Below are positions 1 to 12,260 of a stretch of 60,000 nucleotides of DNA, piece by piece. The stretch is from Nymphaea colorata. Taxonomy: Eukaryota; Streptophyta; Magnoliopsida; Nymphaeales; Nymphaeaceae. Location: the NCBI RefSeq assembly GCF_008831285.2, contig NC_045143.1, forward strand, positions 18,069,655-18,129,654, in the 5' to 3' direction. The position numbers and the translations under genes were made by a program. The notes beneath the pieces were generated by a model, which had not been told where the DNA came from, did no database searches, and saw nothing but the letters and a program-made list of their open reading frames with translations. The first letter of the stretch is position 1. The number at the start of each line of letters is the position of its first letter.

Positions 1-3000
1 TTGACTTTGACTTTGCATTGCTTTTAAAACTCATATTTTCTTTTGTACCAGCTTCTTTGTTTCATTTGGTTTGGTGTGCGTCTCATCTCGAGACTTTGTT
101 TGAACTGGTAAGCTAAAAACCGAGACAGTGTATTCAGGCATAATCAAATTTGAGGTTCCTCTTTCTTCCTGGCATAAAGAGCTTGGTCCCTATTGTGTGG
201 CTTCCTTAGAAGCACTACACTAAAATAGTCACCATAGCCGTGAGAATATCAGCATCATATCATCTTTAACCGAGGCACTCGGGTAGCCAATCGTGCATTC
301 CTCTTGACCACAAAGAGGAATAGAGGCGGCTGATCCATAGGGAATGTGAAGGAGACATGGGCGTCTGTGGTTCTGACGACCAATGGTTTCCAAAACACTC
401 GACACCAACGGAACTTCTATCTCAAAGCTAAGTATATGTTCTTCTTGTTGCTTAGCACTAGAAGTTCTGGTTTTCTCTGATCTTCGACATCAACAGGTAA
501 TTCTCCCTTGCATTTGAAGAAATCTTCGTCTAACTGGGTAGACCTAGATAGTATTAAACTAGATCGAAGGTTTAAGCATCGATCAAAGATGCGTCTAGTG
601 AATTCAGTTGCCATGACAATGGTCTAACACTGGCGTGCTCTCTAGATTTTCCACGATAAAATGGACATGATTCATGCCCTAACATGGAGATCTGAGTTAT
701 TATTTCGTTTGGTGTGAATCGAGGAAGAAGAAAAGAGGAGGAGATCCGAGCAAGAAGAAGGACAAGGTCTGCTGCAGGAAGCCGCAACAGATCCACATGT
801 TCAGAGGCATGTTTTCGGTCAACCACCAAGAGTTAGCGAACGAGCCTGGTACCGTTGGATTTGTCTTGTCGTTCTCTATAATATACTCAAATTTTGTGGT
901 AATCGGACACTGTTTGACGGTAGAATCGACATCGAAAGGTCTCTGGTCTATGCCAACCTACCCGCCAAAAATCAAAATCTAATCATTACCACCGACGACA
1001 TTTCCAATCAATTCCAGTTAGATTTGTACCTTTCATGGATTTAGGTGACCAATTCTGAAAATACCCTTGTTACAAATTAATTTGCCTAAGTTTACTGATT
1101 ATTTGTGAAAGGCATTTCGGTCCAAGGGACAACTACAAACCCTAGAGCCATCCATTGTGAATCAAACCCTAGCGCACTATTGAAGGAAGGTTTTGGTGTT
1201 GCCGTCCACCTTCCAAATCCTTCTCCGACGAATTTGGCAAGGGTGGAACCGTAGCTAGCTGGTGGTGAACACGTGTCAAACCGATGAAGAAGGCACCAAC
1301 CAGCTAGATGTTTATTTTGCGATGGTTTTGAAACAGAGCAAGGAGAGTGTGCCATCTAACCCCTCGTCTGTGAAAGGAATGAGTACACTAGGCCAATGTG
1401 TTCCTAAAGAATTGGGAAAGTGCTTCATTGCCATCTAGGTTCATTGAACCTAGACTTGGGTAAGGAAGAATCCAAGTGGAGTAACATGGAGGTGTCACAT
1501 GCAAATGGCAGCTCGCATGTCCAAAGGGAGTTGCCATTTCCTCAAACATCTCCTACACTCAAGGAAAGTGGTTGAGCATTGAACATAGACAAATTTGCAA
1601 GAAGCAAGGAGGAGCTGCCATGTAGCCTCGTGGGTCCTCTCTTAACATGTGGGAGCATATTAGTCTTCCATGCATCATCAACTAACTTGGTAAGTGGAGG
1701 ACGCGCGCCTGTTTTGGAAGGTTCTTCTAGCAACGTGCGACCAATACCAAAGAGGCAAGTCTCAATCATTCCGCGGAGAAGGTCGATCTAGTCCAGCTAA
1801 GAAGGGGGACGTTGAGCCTTGGTGGACCTACCGGATTCTCTAAGGCAGTCGAGGAGAAGAAGGAGTTCTATCGCCAGTTTCCAATTAACATTCCTCGCCG
1901 GGAGGTGGTCTGTTCACCGGAAAAAGAAGACATGTGTGCTTGGGCGCTTCCCTAACTTATCTCCTCCCATTGACGTCATTTCCTTGGGGTTCACTTCCGA
2001 TTCTAGTGAAGTGCAATACTAAACTTTTCTATTTTTTATATGGTTTGGACTTTGATCGTTGTGTGCCTTGTTTGGATCAATCAGAGGCTTGTACGTGAGA
2101 TCGTGGGAGGAGCAACAGCTCTGTGTTGTCGTGGAAGAACGGAAATACCCTGTTGGACCTATGGAGCCAAAATGATTGAGGAAAGCCTTAGCATCTGCCG
2201 GCGTTCTCCGGTGATCGTCTCCCCCCCATCTCTACAAAGATTATGGTTCATACAGTGATACATTATGAAGGTTTTCCAACATTAGAAGTTAATTCTTTGT
2301 TAATTTCCAAACATAATACTTGTTGGATTGTGTTCTATGACTTGTATTCTAGTGAAGGACGACCAGACATCAACCACGACCGTGCGTGGAGTTGCTGCCT
2401 GGGAGAGAAGAAACCGCGTCCGTCGGGCGATATCGATGATTGCATTCTCCAACATCATCTAGATTCAACTTGGGGCTAAAGGGCGACCGAGTAAATAGAT
2501 CCACTTCTCTCCTTTGTTGTCCATTTTGATTAGAGCTTAATTCCTTTGTGATTTACTCCAGTCGAGAAGGTTGAATGTGCTATCCATGGCCAAGAGGAGC
2601 TAAATGCTGAGGGGGTAGAATACAACCACCGGATTTCTCATTTGTTGAGAACGAGGAGTCCCCAAGCAAGGCCTTAGGTGGTAAACTCGGTTAAACCTAT
2701 GGAACCGTGGCTAGGTTGTTTTAAGCCATCTTCGGACACACAACTGGCTGAAATTCCTCTAAAGCCATGGGCTAAGGACATGATTTATGGCTTGTAAGCC
2801 TACCTAGGGTGAAGAGTGTGGTTTGGCCACCTAAGAATTGCATGACAGGATGGTTTGCAACGTGATGGATGTGAGTAAGAATTGAATTTTTGTATTACTT
2901 GTGGTGGTATTAAGTCTCTTCACACATGTAGTCCTCTTGTAGTAGGTGAGACCGGGATTGTGAAAGCCTATTCTCTTGACCTATTATTTACTATGGGGTG

Positions 3001-3129
3001 ACTGCCCGATCGGGAACCATCTCTTGTTATAATATTTTAAACCTATATTCAAACAACCTCCTCCTAGATCTTGGAGTAGGATCGGTCGGTGACGTGCATA
3101 TTGCTGCCACAGCAAGACCGACCCTAACA
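1..3129 (+). repeat. Left LTR of the chromovirus, truncated by the window edge
   Basis: Base 1 aligns with base 8696 of the right LTR, and similarity continues to the shared end ccctaaca at 3129. Differences are substitutions plus small indels spread evenly, which suggests an old insertion. No convincing gene is visible inside; the short open frames here are not conserved between the two LTR copies. Confidence 0.92.
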
Positions 3130-3131
3130 GT

Positions 3132-3143
3132 TGGTATCAAAGC
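3132..3143 (+). other. Primer-binding site (initiator tRNA-Met type)
   Basis: The sequence tggtatcaaagc starts three bases after the LTR end. It matches the usual plant PBS complementary to the 3' end of initiator tRNA-Met except for one A in place of G. Confidence 0.85.
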
Positions 3144-3342
3144 AGTTGGAGGACTTCTTTGTTGCTTGATTTCATCGTCGAAGATCACCATGAAACTGCT
3201 AGAATTCAACTTGACAGTTTCAGTAGATTTGGAACAGTTTTGGTTCAGCTTTTGGAGCAGTTTGTGTTGAGTTTTCTAGTAGTTTTCAGCAGTATTTCCA
3301 AGTTCATTTCAGTAGTATTTTAATTGCTGAAGTTGCTTGACA

Positions 3343-4995
3343 ATGGCCCCACGGAAAGCCAAAACCGTAGATACCGAGCCCCATGAGGTTGAGGAAGAAA
3401 GTAGACTCATGGTGGATGAGACCCGTATGGTTGAATGAGGGACTACATCAGACTCTAAAATGGACCTGATTCTCAGCCAATTAGCCATCATGAATAAGAA
3501 TATGAAACAAATAAAAACTCAGTTCCAACAACAAGAAGAATGCCTTAAAACATTGGAGAAAAGGAACGACCCACCTCGGTCCCATACTTCATCAGGAGAA
3601 ATGTCCAAATCGGAGCCATTATTGAAGCTTTTCTTGATCACGTACATAGGGCAACCAGTCAACAAGGGGAGGGAGCCATTCCACCACCTCTTTACCAAAA
3701 TCAAATCCAAAAAGAGAAGAATGCTACACAATCTCAAGCCCAACATCAAGAAGTCTGGGATCCACCTCAGTTAAAAAATGGGGTAACTCAACCACAAACC
3801 ATTATACATGTGGGTGAAAGTGCTAGAGGAGTAGAAGATAGGCTAACCCTAAATGAAATTCGAAGAGCTTTCCTAGAAGCAAGACAAAATCAAGAGAAAC
3901 AAAACATGGGAAATGACCACAGATCAAGGGCGCACTCCATGACCTTGGGAGATTTTGACGATGAATTGGATCGAGAAATAGATAGGATGAATGCACTCGA
4001 AGGGCAGCAACATCATATGGGCCAAAACCAAGAGGAAAGAAAAGGTCGACAACAAGATATGAGCTAAGGATTAACTCAAAGATGGACTTTCCTAAGTTTA
4101 ATGGGCGTAAGGCACAGGATTGGGTATTTAAAGCTGAGCAATACTTCCTTTGTCAGGGGATACCAAAAGTCTAGAAAATCATGTTGGCAGTTATGTATTT
4201 CGAAGATGAAGCGATGCAATGGTATCGCTAGTTAAAGCATGTACGTGGAAGACTCCCTTGGCTTGACTTCAAAAATGAAGTCCTTTTAAGATTTGGTGAA
4301 ACTTCCTTCGTAAACTGAGGTGGAGTTAAAAGACCTCATTCAGACATCAATGGTGCAAGAGTACCAAAATCGATTGGAAAATCTTGCATGTATGGTAAGA
4401 AATTGGCCCGAGGAGGCATTAATCGGCACATTCATAGGAGGTCTTAAGGAAGAAATTCAAATTGAGATGTTTGCTCAACCACCGGCAGAGTTAAGACATT
4501 GTTTTGCCATGGCACATAAAAATAGTAGAAAAGAATCAACGCCTATATGCCTTGAAGAAATCCTTCAAATCCAGTGAACCAGCAAATGCCAAAACAAACT
4601 TCGTGAAAACCTCTCAAACCTTCAAAACGGTTGAGAGAAGACATGCCTTCCACAACAATACTCCCATTAAGTACATCACTCGTGAAGAGAGAGAAGAAAG
4701 AATTAAAATGGGTCTATGCTTCAATTGTGAAGAAAAATGGGAGAAAGGCCATAAGTGTAAGCGCTTTCAGCTCTATGAAGCCCTCGATGAGAATGATGAA
4801 GAGGATGAGACAAATGAAGGGACCAAAGGTGCCATCGAAGCGAGAATGAAAGAAGAAACCATGATAGAGGGAGAAGGACTATGCCACGCACTTACAAACA
4901 ATGGAACCAATGCAATGAGGGTCATGGGCAAGATCAATGATCATAAAGTTGTGGTTCTCCTAGAAGCAGGGGCGACCCATAACTTTATAAACTAA
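3343..4995 (+). pseudogene. Decayed gag with zinc knuckle and protease start
   Basis: Gag would form the particle shell and package the RNA; protease would cut the polyprotein. An ATG at 3343 opens a charged leader interrupted by TGA near 3436. The same frame continues from 3460 with a coiled-coil-like, glutamine-rich stretch. A typical retrotransposon gag core lies at about 4080-4560, with further stops near 4170, 4230 and 4317. A zinc knuckle at about 4717-4767 carries C-x2-C ... H-x-C. The protease active-site region at 4951-4992 retains GATHNFI, but the residues before it read Glu-Ala instead of the usual Asp-Ser, which would abolish catalysis. A stop follows at 4993. Confidence 0.85.
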
Positions 4996-5340
4996 AAATT
5001 GGCCCACGTAGTTAAAGGCAAAACAAATTCTCAAGTATCCTTCAACGTCATGAGTGAAAATGGTTTGCAGTTTACTTGTAAAGAGTATGCAAAGATGTTG
5101 ACCTAATGATGCAACATATTCCCTTCAAGGTGTTTATATACCTTCTTTCTATTGGTGGTGTGGATGTGGTTTTAGAAAAACAATAGATGATGACTTTAGG
5201 AAAGATTGCATGGGATTTGGACAATATGACCATGGTCTTTCTTAAGGAGGGTGGAGGAGAAGTCATCGTAGAAGCCACAAAGCTAAATGTGGAGGCAAAG
5301 CTAGTCTTGAGGGCACTCACTGCCATCAACCTGCATATTG

Positions 5341-6753
5341 GTTGATCTCTGTGGTGAAAATTGTTGCACCTACGACATCAAGTGTAGAGAAGATACTCAA
5401 GTCCATACAACATGTTTTAGACTGGTTCCCAGACGTGTTCACAGAGCCTAAGGGTATGCCCCTCTAGACGATCATATGATCATAGGATAACCTTGAATAA
5501 AGGGGTAGAGGTAGTCAATGTGAGGTCGTAACGGTATGCATATAGCCAAAAGGTAGAGATTGACAAGTTAGTAAAGGAGATGCTCGATAGTGGTGTGATC
5601 AGGCTGAGTAATAGTCCATTTTCATCACATGTACTATTAGTAAAGAAGAAGGATGGAACTTGGAGATTCTGTGTTGATTATTATGCCCTCAATGAGGTCA
5701 TAGTCAATGACAAACATCTTAGTCCAGTCATTGACGAGTTATTAGATGAATTGATTGGAGCTTCTTACTTTTCTAAAATGGACTTACGAGCAGGTTACCA
5801 TCAGATTCGCATGCATGAGGAGGACATTCCAAAGACGACTTTGCGAACTCACGATGGACACTATGAATTTATCGTGATGCCCTTGGAATTGACCAATGCA
5901 CTAGCCACATTTCAGAGGTGCATGAATGACCTTTTCAGGAACTATTTGAGGGATTATATGTTGGTATTTTTAGACGATGTATTGGTATATAGCCCAAAGC
6001 TAGAGCAGCATGCAGAGCAAGAAACCATACTGAGGATACTGAGAGACAATTAGCTTTATGCAAACATATCAAAGTGCACTTTCAGCCAGACTTCAGTAGA
6101 GTATTTTGGACACATTGTTCCTAAGAATGATGAACGAGCTGAACCTGAGAAGTTGATCACGATCGAGCAGTGGCCTTTACCGAAAGACCCAAAGGGTCTG
6201 AGAGGCTTTTTGGGACTCACAGGGTATTACCGACAGTTCATCAGCGAATACAGGTCAGTAGTGGTGGCTTTGACCTCAAATACTGAAAAATAACCCTTTT
6301 TTGTGGATGGACAAATTAAGAGCAGTGTTTACTCAACTTAAAGCGGCACTTATGTCAGCGCCAGTATTGACTTTGACAAATTTTGAGCAGGAGTTTATCA
6401 TAGAGACTGACGCCAGTGATATTGGAGTGGGGGCAGTTTTGAGCTAAGAAGGGCATCCCATTGCCTACATGTCGAAGGCCCTCACAAGTCATGCAAAACC
6501 TTTATCTACTTTTAAAAAGGAATTGCTTGTCATGGTTCTTGTAGTAGTGAAATGACATCCATACTTGTTGAGATGCAAATTTGTGGTTATGACCCACCAC
6601 AATAGTTTGAAGTATATGGTGAATCGACACATTACTACTCGGATCCAACAACGTTGGTTATCCAAGTTATTAGGACACAATTTCACCATAGAATATAAGA
6701 AAGGTCCAGAGAATACAGTCGTTGACTCTCTCTCTCATTTAGGTGAGCTATGA
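5341..6753 (+). pseudogene. Decayed reverse transcriptase and RNase H
   Basis: Reverse transcriptase copies element RNA to DNA and RNase H removes the RNA. The RT core is open from 5580 to 6053 and shows the motifs [27 protein letters not shown] and, near 5965, FLDDVLVYS (the catalytic double Asp). A stop follows at about 6051. The connection segment (GFLGLTGYYRQF near 6200) and the RNase H start (ETDAS near 6405) lie in other frames, with stops near 6290, 6447 and 6553. The RNase H end is open at 6565-6753. The frame shifts and stops show the gene is dead. Confidence 0.9.
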
Positions 6754-6768
6754 TGATGACTATTAGTT

Positions 6769-7629
6769 TTGGATACAAATTTATGGGACATGATTGAGCA
6801 AGATCAAGATGCCAAGGATAGCACACGTTTGCTGAAGGCATTAGTGAGTCAGAATGAGAGATCCATTCCCAACTACTCCATGTGTGGTAGATTATTGTAT
6901 CATAAGGGTAGAATAGTTATACCCAAACAATCTCCTTTGAGGATAGAGTTGATCAAACAAGCAGCTTCATTGGGTCACGAGGGAGTGACCAAGACACTTA
7001 GCAGGATCAAACCCTAGTTTTGGTGGGAGGGCTTGAAGTCAGATGTGAAGAAATTTGTGTGTGAGTGCCAGATATGCCAACGGGAGAAGTATGAGACTAT
7101 CAAGCCTTTTGGGCACCTCAACCCTTTGCTGATCCCTACACGTCCTGAGAGGGATGTCTCTATGGACTTCATAGAGGCTATGCCTAAATTGGAAGGGAAA
7201 GAGGCCATTATGGTAGTTCTTGATAGGTTTACCAAATACGCACACTTTGTCCCTCTACCTTGGGTATATTAGGGTCCACTAGTCGCCTGTTTGTATGAAG
7301 ACCATGTTAGGAAGCTCCACGAGATGCCCAATACGATCGTGAGTAACAGAGACTCGATATTTTCAGGGGCTTTCTGGCAAGAATATATGAGACTGGTAGG
7401 GACGACTATCCATTTCAGCACCACCCATCATCCTCAGACAGATGGGCAAAATGAAATTGTGAACCGTGTACTTGAGACCTACTTCAGATGTTATGCAGGA
7501 GAACGACCCAACACATGGGTTCGTCATTTATCTTGGGCCGAGTGGTCTTACAACACTGACCTATATTACAGCATAGGAGTTACACCTTATAAGGGACTTT
7601 ATGGTTTCCCACCATCCTCCAACCCATGA
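6769..7629 (+). pseudogene. Decayed integrase, zinc-binding and catalytic core
   Basis: Integrase inserts the DNA copy. The H-H-C-C zinc-binding domain is at about 6975-7085 (LGHEGVTKTL ... CQICQREK), interrupted by a TAG near 7015. The catalytic core has its first Asp in SMDFIEAMP near 7160 and its Glu in TDGQNEIVNRVLE near 7450. The expected second Asp, in the V-S-D-R position near 7340, reads Asn (VSNRD). A further stop lies near 7270. Loss of the second Asp together with the stops makes it inactive. Confidence 0.88.
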
Positions 7630-7647
7630 TATGAGGAGGGAACTGCA

Positions 7648-8169
7648 ATGGTTGTTGATATTGATAGTGCCCTACGAATGAGAGAAATGATCTTAGAATC
7701 TCTCAGGTTGAATATCATTAAAGCCCAGAATCACAAGAAGCAGGTTTATGATAAGGGTAGGAAGGGCAAAGAGTTCAACATGGGGGATTTTGTATGGTTA
7801 AAATGGCTGTCTTTAAAGCAGAAATCTCTTATAAGACAACGATACTCCAAACTGCTTAACAAATACTATAGCTCGTACCAAGTACTACAGCAAGTTGGGA
7901 AGGCTGCATACAGGTTAGCCCCAACCCAACCTGCCCAAGCGCACCCTGTATTCCACATTACCAGATTGAAACCACACCACGAGCCACTTCTAAGGCAGAT
8001 TGAACATGTCCCAAATCAGCAACCTACTCCCTATCGAATTCTTAGACACATGTATGTGTTGTGTGATGGTAGATAGAGACATGAAGTGCTTGTAGAGTGG
8101 GAAGGCCTTGATGGGGGAACCTCTTGGGAGGAGCTGGAACATATCTGCCTCCGCTTCTCTAAATCGTGA
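7648..8169 (+). pseudogene. Integrase C-terminus with chromodomain-like tail
   Basis: The stretch contains MGDFVWLKW, the integrase C-terminal beta-barrel signature, then HPVFHITRLKP, which normally precedes the chromodomain of plant chromoviruses. After a TAG at about 8074 the frame goes on to HEVLVEWEGL ... TSWEELEHI, a chromodomain-like end that in relatives binds modified histone tails and steers insertion. The pol frame ends with TGA at 8167-8169, about 20 bp before the polypurine tract. Confidence 0.8.
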
Positions 8170-8190
8170 GCCTGGGGACAAGCTCGATCT

Positions 8191-8203
8191 AAGGAGGGTG
8201 GGG
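8191..8203 (+). other. Polypurine tract of the chromovirus
   Basis: The run aaggagggtgggg is purine apart from one T and lies directly before the right LTR, as expected for the plus-strand priming site. Confidence 0.8.
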
Positions 8204-8204
8204 T

Positions 8205-11200
8205 TGATACGAGCCCACTTAAAGCTCAGTCTTCCTGTGCCAAGACCTCCACTGAGGGCGGCCTAAATCTAAGTGAGGTTACAATTTCTTGCGAGGGTGC
8301 ACTTACGATATGCAAAGAGAATTGTGGGGAGGCTAAGGAGTCGACTACGGGAGCGGCTACGGGAGGTGTCGAGGAGCTTAGGGAGGCTAATTCTTTAGGG
8401 TCGACTATGGTAGAAGTGGGTAGAGACATGGATATTCTCAGTGAGTTATCATCCAGGATTGAGTGATAAGTCCAAGTCACGTTGTAAACCTCGGGGAGGA
8501 TAAGAGCGTGAGACGGGATAATGACCTAGGCATGCCATGCCTAGATGATGAAGACAGTGGGCTCGGCATGGAGAGGGGTTGACTTGGAGCAGCCTAAGGC
8601 AACCTAGGAGATTTGGGCATGAGCCCACTTTTCAAATCCAGATTGAGGAGCTCAGCCAACCTGGGCGCGTGAGGGCTTCGGCCCGGACATAGACTTTGAC
8701 TTTGACTTTGCTTTGCTTTTAACTCATATTTGCTTTTGTACTAGTTTCTTTGTTTGATTCGATTTGGTGTGCATCTCATCTTGTATATAAGCTAAAAACT
8801 GAGACACTAGCATAATCAAATTTGAGGTTTCTCTTTTTCATGACGCGAAGAGCTTGGTCCCTAGGGTGTGGCTTCCTTGGAAGCACTATACTAAAACACT
8901 CATCATAGCTATGACAATATTGGTGGAATCATCTAAATGAATGGCAGCCGGAAGCCATTAACGGCGAATTTCAGCATCGTATCATCCTTAATCGAGGCAC
9001 TCAAGTGCACAATTATGCATTCCTCTTGACCACGAAGAGGGATAGAGGCAGCTGATCCATAGGGAACGTGAAGGAGACATGGGCGTTCGTGGTTCTGACG
9101 ACTGGCGGTTTCCAACACACTCGACACCAGTGGAACTTTTATCTCAAAGCTAAGTATATGTTCTTCCTGTTGCTTAGCACTAGAAGTTCTGGTTTTCTTC
9201 GATCTACAAGATCAATGGGTAGTTCTCCCTTGCATTCGAATGAATCTTCGTCTAACTGGGGCAAACCTAGACGGTATTGAACTAGATTGAAAGTTTAAGC
9301 GTCGGTTTATCAAGGATGCGTCCGACGAATTCAGCTGCCATGGTAGCAGTCCAACACTGGGATTCTCTAGATTTCCCATGGTTAAACGGATATGTTTCAT
9401 GCCCTAACATGGAGATCTGAGTTATTATTTTGTTTGGTGTGAATTAAGGAAGAAAAAGAAGAAAAGAGGAGATCCAAGCAAGAAGAAGGACGTGGTCTTC
9501 TACAGGAAGCCACGACAGATCTGTTTGATCAGAGGCATGTTTCCGGTGAACTGCTAGGAGTTAGCAGACAAGCCTAGTACCGTTGGATTCGTCTTGTCGT
9601 CCTCTACAACATACTCAAATTTTGTGGTGTTCAGACATCATTTGACATCAAAATTGACATTGAAAGGTCTCTAGTCTGCGCCAGCCTACCCACCATAAAT
9701 CAAGATCTAATCTTTACAGCTGGCGACATTTCTGATCAATTCTGACCAGATCTGGACCTTTCATGGATTTGGGTGACCAACTCAAAAAATATCCTACTCA
9801 AAAAATATCCTTGTTGCATATTAATTTGCATAAGTTTACTGATTATTTGTGAAGGGCATTTTGGTCCAAGGGACAGCTACAAACCCTAGCACCGTCAATT
9901 GTGAATCAAACCCTAGCGCACTAGAGAAGGAAGGTTTTGGCACTGTCATCCACCTCCCTAATCCTTCTCTGTCGAATTTGGCAAGGGTGGAACCGCAGCT
10001 AGCTGGTGGTGGGCACGTGTCAAACCAAGGAAGAAAGCGCCAACCAGCTTGCGTTTATTTTGGGACGGTTTTCAAACAGAGCAAGGAGAGCACGCCACCT
10101 AACCCCCCGTCCCTAAAAGGAATGAGTGCACTAGCCCAATTCGTTCCTAAAGAATTGGGAAAGTGCTTTATCGCCCTCTAGGTTCATTGAACCTAGACTT
10201 GGGTGGTTAAGAAAGAATTCATGTGGAGTAACGTGGAGGTGCCACGTGTAAAGCATAGCTCGCACGTCCAAAGGGAGTTACCATTTCCTCAAATGCCTCC
10301 TACACTTAAGAAAAGTGGCTGGCACGTCTGGATGCATTAAACCTAGACGAATTTGCAAGAGGCAAGGAGGAGCTGCCATGTCGCCTCATGGGTCCTCTCT
10401 TAACACGTGGGAGCATATCAGCCTTCCATGCATCATCAACTAACTTTGCAAGTGGAGGATGTGTGTCGATTTTGGAAGGTTCTTCTAGCAACGTGCAACC
10501 GATACCACAGAGGCAAGTCTCAATCATTCCGCTCTAATTGGAGAAGGTCAATCTAGTCCAGCTAAGGAGGAGGACATTGACCCTTGGTGGACCTACCAGA
10601 TTCTCTAAGGTAACCGAGGAGAAGAATGAGTTCTATCGCTGGTTTCCGACTAACATTCCTCGCCAGGAGGAGGTCCGTTCACTAGGAAAGGAAGACATGT
10701 GTGCTTGCCTCCCCCAATTGACGTCACTTCCTTGGGGTTCACTTGCGATTTCAATAAAGTGCAATACTAGACTTATCTATCTTTTCTTGTTGTTTGGACT
10801 TTGATCGATGTGTGCCTTATTTGGATCAATTGGAGGCTTGCACATGAGATCGTGGAGGATCGTAAATACCTTGGTGGACCTAAGGAGCAAAAATGATTAA
10901 GGAAAGACTCAGCATCCGCCGACGTTCTTCGGCGATTGTCTCCCCTAATCTCTACAAAGATCGGGATGCGTACGGTCATACACGGTGAAGGTTTTCCAAC
11001 GTTGGAAGTTAATTCTTTGTTAATTTACAAACTTAATACTTGTTGCATTGTGTTCTACGACTTGTATTCCAGCGAAGGAGGACGAGGCATCAACCACGAC
11101 CGTGCATGGAGTTGCTGCTGGAGAAGGAAGCAACCGCATCTATCAGGCGATATCGACGATTGCATTCCCCAACATCATCTGTATTCAACTTGGGGCTAAA

Positions 11201-11856
11201 CGGCGACCAGGTGAATAGATCTACTTCTCTCCCTTCCTGTCCATTTTGATTGGAGCTTAATTCCTTTGTGCTTTGCTCTAGTCGAGAAGGTTGAACTGTC
11301 CGTGGCCAAGAGGAGCTGAATACTGAGGGGGCGGAATACAACCACCGGCTTTCTCCCTTGGTGAGCATGATGACTCACCGAGCGAGGCCTCGGGAGGTAA
11401 ACTCGGTTCACCTTATAGAACCGTGGCTAGGTGCATTTGTTTTAAGCCGTCTTTGGACACACAACTGGCTGGGATCCCTCCAAAGCCGTGGGCTAAGGAC
11501 ACGATTCCTGGGTTGTAAGCCTACTTAGGCTGAACGGTGTAGTTTGGCCGCCAAAGGATTGCTTGACATGATGGTTTGTGATGTGATGGATGTGAGTGAG
11601 GATTGAATCTTTGTATCGCTTGTGGTTGTATTAAGCTTCTTCACACATCTAGTCCTCTTGTAGTAGGTGACACCAAGATTGTGAAAGCCTAACTTGTATT
11701 CTCTTGACCTACTATGTAGGTCGGGGTGACTGTCCAACTGGAACCATCTCTTTTAATAATATTTTAAACCTATATTTAAGCAACCTCCTCCTAGATCTTG
11801 GAGTAGGATCGGCCGGCGACATGCATATTGCTGCTGCAGCAAGACCGACCCTAACA
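8205..11856 (+). repeat. Right LTR of the chromovirus (3,652 bp)
   Basis: It starts TGATACGAGC just after the polypurine tract and ends CCTAACA, the same end as the left LTR at 3129, giving canonical TG...CA borders. At about 3.65 kb it is among the longer plant LTRs. No gene is recognisable inside. Confidence 0.88.
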
Positions 11857-11896
11857 GGAGTCAAACCAGCAACTGACCTTTTATTAACCACTTGCA

Positions 11897-12260
11897 CACT
11901 ACAACAAAAAAGGGTGTCTTTGGTGCTGAAATATTCTTTAACTTTGCGGTAGCATAAAAAGCGTTGTTGTTGAGTGTGGCCTTTGGCGCTAAATACATCG
12001 TAGTGCTACTTAAAGTATGTAACGTTTGGTTAACCAACGCCAGAATTGGTCATAACTGCACAAAGTGCTTGTTGGGAGAGTGCCAGTAAGAGAACTGTGG
12101 CACTATGTCTCCTTGTGCTAAAGGCATATTCTCTGGCACGCGCTTTACCTAGAACACCAATATCAGGGTTCTAACGTTGCTTCAGGAAGCGCCAGAGAGT
12201 ACAAATCTGGCGATCTTCCCCTACCGCCAAAGGGCCTGCATTTTAGGCGGGAAAGAAAAC
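11897..12260 (+). mobile_element. CACTA-type transposon end, partner end not found
   Basis: The sequence begins CACTACAACAAAAAAGGGTG, the classic 5' terminus of plant CACTA (En/Spm) elements, followed by ctttggtgct. Subterminal short motifs recur in both orientations (ctttggcgct near 11981, gtgccag, gcgccagag near 12189, cgccaaaggg near 12221), as is usual for transposase-binding regions of this family. A T/C-rich, gene-leader-like stretch follows from about 12260. I found no matching inverted end (...TTGTAGTG) downstream, so this is either a truncated element or a solo end. Confidence 0.7.

Larger units (their letters stand above)
1..11856 (+). mobile_element. Ty3/gypsy chromovirus-like LTR retrotransposon, inactive
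   Basis: The element reads LTR, primer-binding site, gag, protease, reverse transcriptase, RNase H, integrase, chromodomain-like end, polypurine tract, LTR. Positions 1-3129 match 8696-11856 along their whole length (roughly 85-90% by eye), so the left LTR lacks about 490 bp outside the window. RT before integrase places it in Ty3/gypsy. The chromodomain-like tail after integrase and the very long LTRs suggest a plant chromovirus of the Tekay/Del kind, but the clade is inferred. Several in-frame stops, changed catalytic residues and diverged LTRs make it an old, non-autonomous copy. Five-base target duplications cannot be checked because the left end is missing; the right flank begins ggagt. 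Confidence 0.93.
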
